Source: Chondrilla cf. caribensis
Lineage: Eukaryota; Porifera; Demospongiae; Chondrillida; Chondrillidae
Assembly (NCBI GenBank): GCA_964020155.1
Contig: OZ026551.1
Span: forward strand, 2,449,018-2,513,017
Length of the DNA stretch: 64,000 nt
Reading direction: 5' to 3'
Within the stretch, counting starts at the first letter, position 1. Each line of letters begins with the position of its first letter. The notes below the pieces were generated by a model that saw nothing but the letters and a program-made list of their open reading frames with translations, was not told where the DNA came from and did not search any database. Made by a program: the position numbers and the translations under genes. Positions 34,656 to 45,564 of the stretch are shown here, in pieces.

Positions 34656-34809
34656 TGAAAAGAAGGTCGTTTGGCTATGTGACATTTCATGGATAAGTTC
34701 ATTGGAATTCTCTAGCAACAGAATTTTCATTACACCAAATGTTTTGGCAGCTGACTAATACCTTGGTCAGTGGTATGACAAATAGAAATTTCCATTGAAC
34801 TTATCCACA
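34656..34809. mobile_element. MITE-like insertion duplicating the ZU5 splice donor
   Basis: Flanked by 12-bp near-identical repeats GTGAGCTATTTT (34644-34655) and GTGAACTATTTT (34810-34821); gene 1 has one copy and no insert. Inside, TGGATAAGTTCATTGGAA at 34690 is inverted at 34790-34807. Confidence 0.7.
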
Positions 34810-35348
34810 GTGAACTATTTTGTATACAGTAGTACCATGCATATGTGTGTATATTTATAGATATTTGGGAAACTTCACCCCACCCTGTGTGTGTACAGGA
34901 AAGTGCAAATTATGTACTTAACCTTTCTTGACATCGCTTCAATCGGCTTGTTGAAAAACTGCTACCTAATCTTCATGGTTGACATGATATTCCAATGTGT
35001 GCTGCCTAATTCTGATGTTGTGAACTGAACCCATGGGTTATATGTGTATGGGTTATATGTGTATGGATATCACACTGACCTGTAATACACATGCACTGTA
35101 CACATGTACATATATAGTATTGTGTGCTTACAAAGTACATATGTGTGTACTATTGTGACATACATAGAACATGTGTGTTGTAAGTAATCTTATTTCTGTT
35201 ATTGAAATGTATGTACTGGTCCAGTACGTATAGCAACGAGTATGAAGTGTAGTCATCTTATGTCATATTGTCATGGTTAAACTTTGGCTTTATGGATGTG
35301 GTCATGGTTAAACATGTGGTCATGGTTAAACTTTGGCTTCTAAAACAG

Positions 35349-35522
35349 ATTTTCAAGGTTATCTATAAAACAGCTACATTAGAAGGGGACCAGGACTTCG
35401 AATTTGAGAACGTTAACCCTCCCTCAGATCCTCCCTCAGAACCTGCCTCAGGCAAGCTGGTTGGTGAGGTGGAAGAAGCTAGGGGAAATGGCTGGGCTGT
35501 GGCTATCAATGGCTGTCCAGAG
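35349..35522 (+). CDS. Gene 2 exon b1
   Basis: 174 nt, phase 0-0. Acceptor AAAACAG, donor GTTAAT. Reads LEGDQDFEFENVNPPSDPPS then SGKLVGEVEE and GNGWAVAINGCPE. The 3' two-thirds are almost identical to gene 1; the first 20 codons differ strongly. Confidence 0.68.
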
Positions 35523-36214
35523 GTTAATCCATCGTCACATAACATTGTGCATATGTAAAAATGCACATAGTGTGTGTACATATATGTGCATGTACATAAT
35601 ATGTACGTACTGTATGTACACATGTACTCTGCCTTATATTGTATATCATAATAGTATCTGAAGTGTATTTTTACTCAATTTTGTACATACGGATGTACAT
35701 ACGTACAGATGCGTGTATTATAGTATGATTCACATTTAATTTCTATACGGATGCATGTATGGTACATTTATGTTTGACATTGTACAGTGTATATCATACA
35801 TTATAAGTAGTGTGCTTTGAACAGTGTAACTACATTCATGTGTGTATGAGAGTGCACTAGCCTGGTAAAAGCAGTACAGATTGGTGTATTTCAAGAATTT
35901 GCACTACTACATCCTGCTGATATCGGGATGGTCATGCTATGACATTGTGCTCCTTTCCAATGGTGTGCCAGTGTGACAGTATGTTGCCTTCAGTTAACCC
36001 AACTTGTTCAGAATCTCTAACTTTTAAGGAATTGTCATCCCTATATCTTTTTTTCATTTTTGAACCTTACTAAGCACTATGTACGTGCATATGTGGTATC
36101 ACCTGTCATGTATGTAGTATGTGATGACCTACATATTACATACCACAATGCATATTTGTATATTAACTAGTGCTTGCTGGTATTACAGTATTACTGTTGA
36201 TGTTATTGCTGCAG

Positions 36215-36434
36215 CTTCATCAAAGGGATGTTTCTTATGAAAAATATGGTTTTACAACAGCCAAAGAGTTGGAGAGTGCTGTCAAGAAAGAGTTGTACCC
36301 ACCCAAGCTATCCTTCCGTGTAGCAAACACAGTCAGTAGTGGTGAACAAACCACTCCAAAGTATGTGAATTTTCTTATCCGAGGAGCCAAAAGGAAATTA
36401 CAGTTCTCAGCCTGTGTTAAGGAACGAATCAGTG
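36215..36434 (+). CDS. Gene 2 exon b2
   Basis: 220 nt, phase 0 to 1. Acceptor TTGCTGCAG, donor GTAATT. Reads YEKYGFTTAKELESAVKKEL, GEQTTPKYVNFLIRGAKRK and FSACVKERISG. Same length as in gene 1, no indels. Confidence 0.7.
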
Positions 36435-36461
36435 GTAATTGTGTACTGTACATTGAGTGTA

Positions 36462-36582
<121 letters not shown>

Positions 36583-36924
36583 CAGTTAATATTCAGTAAT
36601 CCACCACACTTTGTGTAGAAAAAAATTAACAAATGAAAACGTTTGGTTGATTATTCGAAACACTCTAAACTTTACATGCATGAAATGGAAGTAGAGAAAT
36701 GAATTTGATGGAGAAAGTGATGATGGATTAATGAGCATTCTCAGTATATATGTTTTCTTCACAAAATACAGTAAAATTTCCCTTCTAGGATGGTAAACCT
36801 CACCATACTAGGTATATACACCTCATGAAACTATGTAGCAATAGTTGTGTATGTCATTAACTGTAAATGGTGCTAGTCTGCCCCATTGTTACTAAGCACC
36901 TCTTATATACATGTATCTATGTAG

Positions 36925-37023
36925 GTAGTGGGCAGAGGACACCACATTCATCGGCTCCAACTGATAGCAGAAGTATGTTTCCAAGAGCAGATGATGACGT
37001 GGACAATGTGTCTCCTACAACAA
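36925..37023 (+). CDS. Gene 2 Ser/Asp-rich linker exon
   Basis: 99 nt, phase 1-1. Acceptor TATGTAG, donor GTATGT. Reads SGQRTPHSSAPTDSRSMFPR then ADDDVDNVSPTT. No counterpart found in gene 1. Open and phase-compatible, but not confirmed by a second copy. Confidence 0.45.
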
Positions 37024-37049
37024 GTATGTATGTGTTGCAATGTACCTTT

Positions 37050-37174
37050 TAATCTGCCACAATGTCCCAATACGATTTTATACATTTACTAATCAATATC
37101 CAGTTAATTTGCCAAACTCTTCATACTCCATATTTTTGGAAAACAAATTATGACAGATTAACGAGAATTCACTG
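37050..37174. mobile_element. Diverged TA-flanked MITE
   Basis: The right end GATTAACGAGAATTCACTG followed by TA, plus internal AATCTGCCACAATG and CCAGTTAATTTGCC, match the copies at 54769 and 59199. The left end is lost. Confidence 0.55.
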
Positions 37175-37514
37175 TAAACGTATGTATTTATCATCTAATT
37201 ATTTTCGTCATATTAATAATTAACTAACAATACAACTCCTATCCCATAGTATAACCATATATACAGCAGTAATTATGTTTTATATTATCCTAATTATCCA
37301 TAATAATATATACATACTACATTATGTATATTTGCACCTCTGTGATGTACACGTGTGTTTTTGACACAATGTGTGTGCATATGATTTTTGACATGAATTA
37401 TTAATTGTCATATTTGGTGTACACATAATTATTATACCGTCCATACTACATGAAATGTACTTGTGTATACATCAGATCTAGTGTTATCATTATATCTCTA
37501 CTCTCTGTTTTCAG

Positions 37515-37553
37515 GTCCCTCATCACCAAATCCCCCACCACCCTCATTGAACA
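37515..37553 (+). CDS. Gene 2 Pro/Ser hinge micro-exon
   Basis: 39 nt, phase 1-1 (PSSPNPPPPSLN). Acceptor CTGTTTTCAG, donor GTAAGT. Gene 1 has two copies. Confidence 0.6.
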
Positions 37554-38701
37554 GTAAGTGGTATCATACATGTACTTCTTGTACTTCCTGTATCACACAG
37601 TGTCATGTACCAGACTGGTACCTGTGTATGTGCAGTACACCACAATGTACATCTAACAATGCTTACTTGTTCTGTATTGACACCTACCACAGTAACTGTT
37701 TGTATACCCACATGAAGGGTGTGTATAACATTTGTATACATACAGTACGTGGTGTGTAACAAGTATGTTTGTACATGATACTCACTTGTATGCCCTTGTA
37801 CATGATATGTAAATGTGTATGTCATTGTATATGATGTGTACAGATGTATTCACTGTACTGTACAAACGTATGTACATACAGTACAGATGTACATACTTTT
37901 ACACATGACAGTCACTAACCGTGTGCTACTTTGTGTGTACAAGTGAAGTTGCTTGTACACACATAGGCCAGGTTGCAGCTAAAGACACGGTCCACTCTTC
38001 TATATTGCACCTCCCCCTCACCAATATCCCTTCAAGTCACTATAACAGGATTAAACCTGTTCACAATAATGTGTAACTATTGTTGTATTGTATGTGAGTC
38101 ATGACCCCTACAAGGTCTGTGAGCCTACTTGTGAGGCCCACCTCTTTGGATTTAACATTTCTGGTTGAAACCTGTATCTTATCTGCATTCACACAGGTTC
38201 TGTACTGACTTGTTGTTGCAAGTAACAGTACAGTAACTATTTGTATATATAATATTATATAATTATATAATATTATTTATTTATTTATTAACATTATATA
38301 ATATTATGATAATTCTCCATTTTGCACTGTATAACTATATTAGGGGTGTGTATAACTCTTATATACATACAGTACATGGTGTGTAAGGTGTAAGTGTGTA
38401 CTTTTGTACATGATACTCACCTGTATGCCCTTGTACAAGCTATGTCAATGTGTATCATTGTATATTATGTGTACAAATGTATTCACTATACTGTACTGTA
38501 CTATACACACTACATACTGTATAGATGTACCTTTGCGCATGACAGTCACTAACTGTGTACTACTCTTGTTTTTACATACAAACAAACTTGCTTGTACACA
38601 CAAATGCCAGTTTTCAGCTACATTGCAAACACAGTATCAAGAATACGAATATGTATATGCATACATGCTTACGTGTTCGATCTCCTGTGATGTCCATTCA
38701 G

Positions 38702-38985
38702 ATAAGAAGCCTTCTGATGTTGCATTGGATGGAATTCTAAGAATTTGCCCCGATTGGACCAATTGGATAGTTGCTCTTGGAGTTCCAATCAATACAGCTG
38801 TAGCCTTTCAATCAGACCCAATGGGTGGTCTCCTCGCTCTTCAGTACTGGAGAGATGGAAAATCAGGAAACCCCTCTACCTGGAAATTCCTGTTGGATAC
38901 TGTGGAAGAAGCAAAAGGACATGAAGTAGCTCAGAAGATATTGAAGAAAGTTGAACAAAATGAAACATCGTGGTATGCGTCATAA
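38702..38985 (+). CDS. Gene 2 Death-like domain exon with stop codon
   Basis: 284 nt, phase 1 start. Acceptor TCCATTCAG, TAA at 38983-38985 followed directly by a GTGAGT donor. Reads KKPSDVALDGILRICPDWTN, ALGVPINTAVAF, LALQYWRDGKSG, STWKFLLDTVEEAKGHEVAQ, ILKKVEQNE. The order (helix 1 - W..W - LG(V) - L..YW - TW..LL - last helix) is that of a Death domain. It is the intact reference for the frameshifted gene 1 copy. Confidence 0.75.
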
Positions 38986-39323
38986 GTGAGTTCCTTGGTA
39001 CTTGCAACATGTACTTTATTACACGTGTACTCACACTAATGTGATGGTAGATACAGACATGTGTATGTGTACTTGCACTACATGTGAGGCAGTATACATG
39101 TGTACATTTGTGTGCACTCTTGTGTCTCATACTCCCTGTTAGTCTTGCATAGCCAGCCCCTTTCTCTGATCACTTCCTGGATCACAACATTGTAGCAATG
39201 GACCTCTTCAATATTCTATGCACTCCACACACCAGTATACATCAAGTGTTGTCTGTGGATATGTCTCATTTGGCACTAATAATGTAATCATTAAACTTTT
39301 ATTTTAAATTATTTCTTCTTCAG

Positions 39324-39372
39324 GTTGGATTCCATCCTTTGTAGCTCATCCAAACTTAGCAGAACAGTAGCA
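39324..39372 (+). other. Gene 2 3'UTR exon (candidate)
   Basis: Acceptor TTCTTCTTCAG before 39324, sequence GTTGGATTCCATCCTTTGTA conserved with 19508 in gene 1. The 3' end is not defined. Confidence 0.4.
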
Positions 39373-39639
39373 ATTTGTAATTTCAGTATGGTATCTATTG
39401 GTTTAGTGAAATATAATTATCTGTTGGTGTTTATTTTTAATTTTTATATTGCAATATATAATATTATGAGTAGAATATTATTATTATATAATTATAGCGT
39501 AATTAATATAATAAGTTTAATACTGTATACACTGCATGTATAATAATAATATTATACAATTGCAAGTACTCTATAATTATAGCTAGTGTATATACCAATT
39601 GCAACGTATATATAATTATACTTTTATTACAATGATATA

Positions 39640-39721
39640 TAATAACAATATGGCGCCTTCTAACCCATTTTGTAGCTGTTCTCTCCATTTTTTCTCTGAA
39701 CTGGACCAAGAGGACGAACAG
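39640..39721 (+). other. Putative 5' end of gene 3
   Basis: AATATGGCGCCTTCTAACCC is conserved with 19786. Here an ATG at 39650 opens 24 codons (MAPSNPFCSC..., ELDQEDEQ) up to a GTACGT donor after 39721. The homologous ATG in gene 2 meets a stop and the phase (0) does not match the B exon (1), so this may be an untranslated first exon or a promoter-proximal YY1-like ATGGCG site. Confidence 0.4.
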
Positions 39722-40009
39722 GTACGTGTCTATCTACGTATAATAATAAGGTACACGTGGGTTATATGGGACACTTATGTATTTCTGCCCAAAGCCATAT
39801 TATTGGAACATGATAGGAAGTTCAAACTACACCTGAAGCCTTATACGAGTTATCTATTTGACATGTATTAAACATGCAACAAAAATTAATTTCTCTTAGT
39901 TTCTATGCAACATTTTGTGTAATCATTTAAAACAACAATTATGAGACAATGCATGTTTAATGAGACAATAATGATAAAAACAGTAAAACAACTCAAAAAG
40001 TGCAAAAGC

Positions 40010-40015
40010 TTTATT
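40010..40015 (-). promoter_or_regulatory. Polyadenylation signal AATAAA of transposase
   Basis: TTTATT on the + strand, i.e. AATAAA on the coding strand, about 32 bases beyond the transposase stop. Confidence 0.55.
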
Positions 40016-40046
40016 ATAATAGCTAGTTTTCACACTGTCACATAGA

Positions 40047-42197
40047 CTAAGTACATTGCTGACAAAAATATTCTTCTGGTATGTCCCTTCCTGTGGTCAG
40101 ATTGGTGCAGTTCACATGATACCAAGTATTGCAGCCATCACAACATATCCACAGCAAGTCATCGTCACCATACATTTCATGACATTCAGGACACTGTGCA
40201 TAGCTAGAATCACTTCCCAACAGAGAGTCATCTTCATTCTCCAACACCATTTTCTTGTTCTTGGACTGCTTCCTACCTGGTAGTTTACCTGTTGTGTGTT
40301 TTTTAATGCCTCTTCCAACTGCCGACTTTCTCACTGTTTTTTTCTTCATATGTTGTTCATTATCTGTGCTGTTCTTCGCCTTTGCCTTCTTTTTCTGCTG
40401 TCTTTCTGCCTTTTTCTGCTCCTTTTCTTTCTTCAACAGTTCCTTTTCTTTCTTTTTATGTTCCCGTTCCAATCTTTTTGTGATTTTGACTGCCTCTTCT
40501 TCAGCTTTTTTCACCTGTTTTCTCTTCAGCTCCTCCAACACTTCTATGTCAGTGATAACCCGTGCCTTACTGTTGAGTGCTGTACGTTTTTTATGTTTTG
40601 AGGGCTTAGGTTGAGGAAGAACAAGTAATTCCCTCAGGACATCTGAAGAACTGCAGCTAGACACAGTTGTGTTTGAAGGAATTGACTTTGGAGCCTGGGT
40701 AACAACGGAACCACTGGAATTGGCTTTCCTGTTTTCTTGGAAGTTAGGCTCTGCTGTACTAGGGTGCTTAGCTTGTGAGAAGTTACGAGCTGCCTCGGGA
40801 TGATTTAATTGAAGCCAAGTTACATAACTACAGTCGTATACATCATAACCTTCTTCATAGCGTGTTTGATACAGAGCTTCTTGCTCTTTTGTGAAGATCG
40901 AGGGGAGCAACTTCTCCTCAGGTTGAGAATCGGCACTGCTGGAGAGTGTGAAATCACTGCTGGAGTGGGACAGACTAGGGTTCTTCGGTCGAACTGCCTT
41001 TGAGGGAGCAAGTTGTCGATCACTGACCTCCCCAGGATTGATTGGATAAATGCCGCATTTTCTGAATCCACTCATTATGTTTAGTGGTGTCATGGACTGT
41101 GGCCAAGCTTCTGCAACAAGTGAAGCGATGACGTCTGTTGTTATTACACGACCTGGGTAGGTGGTAAGGTATTTGTGACACGCTTTAGAAAAGAACGTCT
41201 TGAATGATTTGAATACTCCTACGTCCAAGGGTTGCAAAATATGCGTGGTGTGGGCTGGAAGACAGAGGAGATGTACATCATTGGTGCGAGCCAGCTCGAG
41301 AATTTCTATTGAAATATGCGATGCATGCCCATCTTCAATTAAAAGCACGGGTCTGGTAGGAGGGATATTTGCTAGAAACCATTGAAACCATTCCATGTAT
41401 ATTTCTTGAGTAATCCAGCCATTTTCACTGTTCTTGAACAAAGAACCTGGAATACATCCCATCTTTAGGTTATCTGGAACTGCTTTCTTCCTTGGATATA
41501 TCATCATCGGTGGTAAAGCAAATCCAGTGGCAGACACACAAGACAAAATTGTGTGGTTTTTGCCCTTTTCTGCTGCTGTAACGGACCATAGTGTTCTTCG
41601 ACCAATCTCTGCAACCACTTTTCCAGGCTTATGTACGACAGAAATCCCAGTTTCATCAGCATTAAAAATTTGCATGGGTTTAGATAAAAGATTGAGACGA
41701 GCATAGATGGCACCCAACTTAGCAAAAAAGTCTTTGATAACGTCCTCATTTGCACAGAATGCCCGACAAAATGAAAGGGGTTGTGGGATGCGAAGTGTAA
41801 GACGAGGATGTCTAGCTCGAAATCCGTCAAACCACCCACGTCCTGCCATACCATCATGAAATGGATGTTGTCTGCCACATTTCTCCACAATATTGAAGGC
41901 AAGGCGCATAATGTCTTCTCTGGTCAGTCCGAAACCCATATCAGCCATATTCATTATGTATCTCTCCAAGGACTCTTCTTCTTCAAGGGTTAAAACAGTA
42001 GGAGGACCTGGCCTACAAATTGGTTCCACGGTTCCAATTATTCGTCTCCTCAAAGATTCAACCGGGACATTGTGCAGTCTTGCCGCTTCTCTGAGGCCTT
42101 TGCCTTCTTCCACATACTTAATGGCAGCAACCATGCTTTCATCGCTCCACAGTCTCCTCTTCTTTCCATCTTTGGACGATGACATTTCCCTATACAA
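40047..42197 (-). CDS. Pogo/Tigger-like DDE transposase with C-terminal PHD finger
   Basis: 716 codons, one exon, no frame breaks. Residues about 12-55 form a psq-type helix-turn-helix (AAIKYVEEGKGLREAARLHN). About 64-145 is a CENP-B-like DNA-binding part (GFGLTREDIMRLAF; GRGWFDGFRARH). About 165-375 is the DDE_1 catalytic core, with candidate acidic residues D181 (FNADETG), D289 (LLIEDGHASH) and D325 (LQPLDVGVF), a pogo-like DD35D spacing. A Lys/Glu-rich coiled segment covers about 555-640. About 670-716 is a C4HC3 PHD finger (CPEC, WICCDGC, WYHVNC, FCQQC). Such enzymes cut and paste DNA; PHD fingers usually bind histone H3 tails. Met5 (MSSSKDGKK) is an alternative start. It may be active or only recently silenced. 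Confidence 0.9.
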   Translation of the reverse strand: MYREMSSSKDGKKRRLWSDESMVAAIKYVEEGKGLREAARLHNVPVESLRRRIIGTVEPICRPGPPTVLTLEEEESLERYIMNMADMGFGLTREDIMRLAFNIVEKCGRQHPFHDGMAGRGWFDGFRARHPRLTLRIPQPLSFCRAFCANEDVIKDFFAKLGAIYARLNLLSKPMQIFNADETGISVVHKPGKVVAEIGRRTLWSVTAAEKGKNHTILSCVSATGFALPPMMIYPRKKAVPDNLKMGCIPGSLFKNSENGWITQEIYMEWFQWFLANIPPTRPVLLIEDGHASHISIEILELARTNDVHLLCLPAHTTHILQPLDVGVFKSFKTFFSKACHKYLTTYPGRVITTDVIASLVAEAWPQSMTPLNIMSGFRKCGIYPINPGEVSDRQLAPSKAVRPKNPSLSHSSSDFTLSSSADSQPEEKLLPSIFTKEQEALYQTRYEEGYDVYDCSYVTWLQLNHPEAARNFSQAKHPSTAEPNFQENRKANSSGSVVTQAPKSIPSNTTVSSCSSSDVLRELLVLPQPKPSKHKKRTALNSKARVITDIEVLEELKRKQVKKAEEEAVKITKRLEREHKKKEKELLKKEKEQKKAERQQKKKAKAKNSTDNEQHMKKKTVRKSAVGRGIKKHTTGKLPGRKQSKNKKMVLENEDDSLLGSDSSYAQCPECHEMYGDDDLLWICCDGCNTWYHVNCTNLTTGRDIPEEYFCQQCT

Positions 42198-42416
42198 TCA
42201 TCAGAATGAATGTTTTTTCATGAGTTAATTATTCGGTTATAAATTTACTAATAATGGTGGATCAATCTAAGAGCATACAAAAACATCAAACAGTGTTGAA
42301 CACTGCCAAAACACGTACCTGTGTATGTACACGTGTGAGAGATCCGTAACAAATACGCTTTCAGTCGAGGTTGAAGTATAATCACCGTTCGCGCACGCGG
42401 GTCGGGGATTCGGTTT

Positions 42417-42428
42417 TGCGCATGCGCA
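42417..42428. promoter_or_regulatory. NRF-1-like palindrome TGCGCATGCGCA in transposase upstream region
   Basis: A perfect match to the metazoan NRF-1/alpha-Pal core, about 220 bases upstream of the transposase ATG, with a GC-rich TCGCGCACGCGGG stretch beside it (42389-42401). Stands out in AT-rich DNA. Confidence 0.5.
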
Positions 42429-42869
42429 TTATAATGCCTAAATTACGAAGGATTGCCGTCTTACGCGAAGCTACATTGATAGCAGGTTACCTCTTACAAG
42501 ACCAGTTTATACTATGAATTGTACAATGTTTCTTTCTAATGTCCCATAATACCGTCTGTCTCATGTTACTAGCACTTACCCTATATGTTTGCCAATCCAC
42601 GTACATGCACGCGTATGTCGGCTATATTCTTGTGTGATATTCTTGCCCTATAAAGCTATAACACGATCATTAAATTTTCGTAAAGAAGTGATGAGAGAAT
42701 GATAATAATATTATGATCCGTTAATATTAGGTGGAAATATTGATAATACAATGTGCTGATTAAAAGACTGCATCTAGAAGCGTGAGAATGTTGCGGATAT
42801 CGCCCTGTTCGACGCGACGTTCCCTTCACATTAAATCTTATAACTCCAGATCGAAGATGTCCACTAAGT

Positions 42870-43616
42870 CATAGTTGCCAACTGTCCCGAATCATCCGGG
42901 ACATTCACGGATTTTTTCAGTGGTAACATGTCCCGTACGGATTGGTGAAAATCACTGAAATGTCCCGGATTTATCAACAGTAAACCACAAGGTGCAAAAT
43001 CCGATTGTCTATATTCAAATCGTCTTTAGAAGTGCCATAATAATCGACAAACAAGCGCTTCGATTCTATCTAGCTGTTTTATCGTCACTAGTCATTCTCT
43101 TGTAGAAGGAATATTTAGTCTGTTCGATGTTCATTCGGCTGTGTTCGGCGATCAATGCGACAATTATAAAGCTCTTGGAAAGACTTGCGCAGGTTCTTCG
43201 TCGTCAATTCATCAATTTAACGAGGTAAAAACTCAGTATTACATTCCTATGGAGCATATAACATCCAGTTATCCCTCAAAAATCGTGGCTTTTCAATTCG
43301 CCCGTGCGTTGACAGCCATTTGCAATATGACGTCATAAACTGGCTGATTGTGTTCCTCCATAGATACAGTACTAGAGAAAAACCTATGGTTCTTCATACT
43401 TATCTACATTTGTGATACATTCAATGAATCATTAATTCATACTAAATGTAATATGATATTCAGCAAGGCTTAAGACTACTTTCACAGCTATTTATCAAGT
43501 ACAAGCAATGATACTAAACCTGCATATATATTCGATGAGACAATTTGGCCACAGCACATAGGTACGGTAGATACATAAGTGTCCCTGAAGGTAAGTTTCA
43601 AAGGTTGGCAACTATG
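42870..43616. mobile_element. 747-bp MITE with 13-bp TIRs and 6-bp target duplication
   Basis: Perfect ends CATAGTTGCCAAC and GTTGGCAACTATG, direct repeat CTAAGT on both sides (42864-42869, 43617-43622). Gene 2 has the empty site (ACTAAATCAATGATAG near 20200). Interior includes repeated TGTCCCG(G/A)AT motifs; no transposase. Superfamily not assigned. Confidence 0.85.
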
Positions 43617-44176
43617 CTAAGTGATAGGGTATTCGTGTGAATGTAGCGAGTCCAATAGTACAATCTTCCTGTAGGCCACCGTGTTAACGGGAAACTGAGT
43701 GAAATAGTATTGTCCCAGTATGCCTGACTGTACTGGATGTGTACGTAGGCCTGGCAAGTTAGATTCTAACGTCTCCTGCGTGTTCTTGTCTAGTCAGTCC
43801 CACTTCATATAGGCAATCCAAGGACCATGATATTGCAACAGTGCGAGCTGTATAACAACCTCACCACTTCCAATGGGTTGTCCTGAATGAAACATTACAT
43901 TCACACTATAATATGGCATGAGAGTGATTTTATATGCAAAATAATGATACATTTTATGTGTTAGTACGAATGTAAGGAGGCTCTTTGGAGGCCGTGGTGA
44001 CAAGCTATACATAAATTCCATTCCTGGTCACCATGAGGTCTATAGTAACATTATCAGAGGGAGTTATTGTGATGTGTTTTAGTTTATAGTATTATGTACA
44101 ATATGAACATTGTGTATCACAATGTACTCACCATCAGTACTGGTTGTGATTCTGTTTGATTGTTTCTTAATGTCAG

Positions 44177-44365
44177 CATTGAAAAGACTACATCGTGATG
44201 AAGATTTGATAACAGAGGAGGAATGTAGGATATTTGGCAAGCTTTCTATGGAGAGGCGCTTGCATGCATTCTCACTTGCTGTGGATAAGTGCGAGGATGA
44301 AGTGTTGAGAATGATTGACCTGATTGAAGGCTGTGGATTGTGTGGGATAGAACAGAGAATGAGAG
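44177..44365 (+). CDS. Gene 3 B-module exon
   Basis: 63 codons, phase 1-1. Acceptor TTAATGTCAG, donor GTATGT. Reads LKRLHRDEDLITEEECRIFG and VLRMIDLIEGCGLCGIEQRM. One codon shorter than gene 2 (single Glu). The open hydrophobic stretch just upstream (VLVVILFDCF) is read here as the polypyrimidine tract of the intron, because it is out of frame in gene 2. Confidence 0.7.
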
Positions 44366-44585
44366 GTATGTGTTCAGTACAAGTTGCTGTATTAGTATCT
44401 AACCCAGAACATCAGTTCTACATACTCTGCATGCCTCACCATGTTACATATAACACAATGTACTAACACAAGTACTGATGTACCTACACACCTCTGGAGG
44501 TGTACAGACCCTGTGGTAACCGGCAAGAGCTGTTATATCACCAGTCACCGCGACCTCCCAGTGTCCATATTCAATAGCTGAAGTA

Positions 44586-44870
44586 CCTCTGGTAGGGATG
44601 TAGTAGATATACATGTACAGACACTTTGGCTCAATTCTCAACTCTGTCAAGAGCCCTACCAGAAGTACTTTAGTTATTATGTGGTATGTTCCCTATAAAA
44701 TAATATAATTGTGTACTAACTTTAATATAGCATTGTCATTATAGCTGATCAATGAGTTGCTAGGCGATTAATTAACCTATTATACTAGCAATTATGTTAA
44801 GTGTGCCATAGCAAAGGGAATTGTGCAAAGTGCACAGATATACTTTTTGCACTTTGATCTGCCCTCGCAA
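44586..44870. repeat. MITE-like repeat (GGTAGGG / GGTACTTTAG family)
   Basis: CTCTGGTAGGGATGTAG, inverted AGAGCCCTACCAGAAG, then ACTTTAGTTATTATGTGGTATG and GTTGCTAGGCGATTAATTAAC. Copies at 21225, 46462 and 50871. Confidence 0.65.
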
Positions 44871-45178
44871 CATTTTATTTCTAGGCACATATGTTTCCAT
44901 GTACCCTTAACTGGAGGCGGTGCTGACCTCATGTAAATGTTTGCATGCAGTCACAACTGATGTATGTATGTACAGATACAACATGTGTATCCAACCAAAA
45001 TTATGGTTTATATAAATGCATATCATGAATATTACCAATATTGAAACACCTATGTATGTATGTATATAAAATTGGATATCTATATATTATATTGTACATA
45101 CTATAAACATATTGTATATCTGTACTGTACATATAGGCTTATAAGAAGGTGAATTTGAACCTACTTTTCTGTCTATAG

Positions 45179-45346
45179 CTATTTCCCACCTCCACCACAA
45201 GGAAGGACTGTTGACCTGTGTTAGCATCAATGAGACACTTGGAAACTGGTGTAAAGTTGTTGTCCACAAAAGAAGTGAAGAGGAAGTGAGAATTGTGGAC
45301 ATTCTTGAAGATCATGGATTAGATTATAAAGCAAAGAGAATCAAAG
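45179..45346 (+). CDS. Gene 3 C-module exon 1 (9-nt deletion)
   Basis: 56 codons, phase 1-1. Acceptor CTATAG, donor GTTAGT. Reads SHLHHKEGLLTCVSINETLG: three codons (about KEE) of the conserved LLTKEEC turn are missing in frame. Rest intact (WCKVVVHKRSEEEVRIVDIL). Confidence 0.6.
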
Positions 45347-45564
45347 GTTAGTTTTTGTTTATGTGTGTACTTTTGTGTATTTACGTATGTACGTATGTCT
45401 GGATATTTTGTATGTGTTCTGACGTGTGTGTGTTTGTATGTGTTTATGTGTGTGGGAGGATGCATGTATGTACATGAGTGTAAGGGTTTGTACGTGGTGT
45501 GTATGGGTGAGTGTGGTGTTTACATGTAATACTTTCTATTTAATGTACAGATATTGTGTAATGT

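Larger units (their letters stand above)
39754..42558 (-). mobile_element. Tigger/pogo-type DNA transposon, apparently complete
   Basis: Gene 2 has an empty site: sequence TATCTACATATATTATTATA continues to CATACATGCACGCGTATG near 19900, whereas the same junction in gene 3 is split by about 2.8 kb. Imperfect inverted ends CACGTGGGTTATATGGGACA (39754) and, complemented, CAGACGGTATTATGGGACA (ending about 42558). TA precedes the left end; exact right boundary and target duplication are uncertain. Carries one intact transposase on the minus strand. Confidence 0.75.

Noticed and set aside
40255..40614. Phe/Cys/Ser-rich frames opposite the transposase
   Set aside because: Shadow of the Lys/Glu-rich region of the minus-strand transposase.
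44110..44176. Signal peptide or membrane segment before the B module of gene 3 (VLVVILFDCF)
   Set aside because: The stretch coincides with the polypyrimidine tract before a TCAG acceptor and is out of frame in gene 2. The same holds before the D exons at 24560 and 58540.
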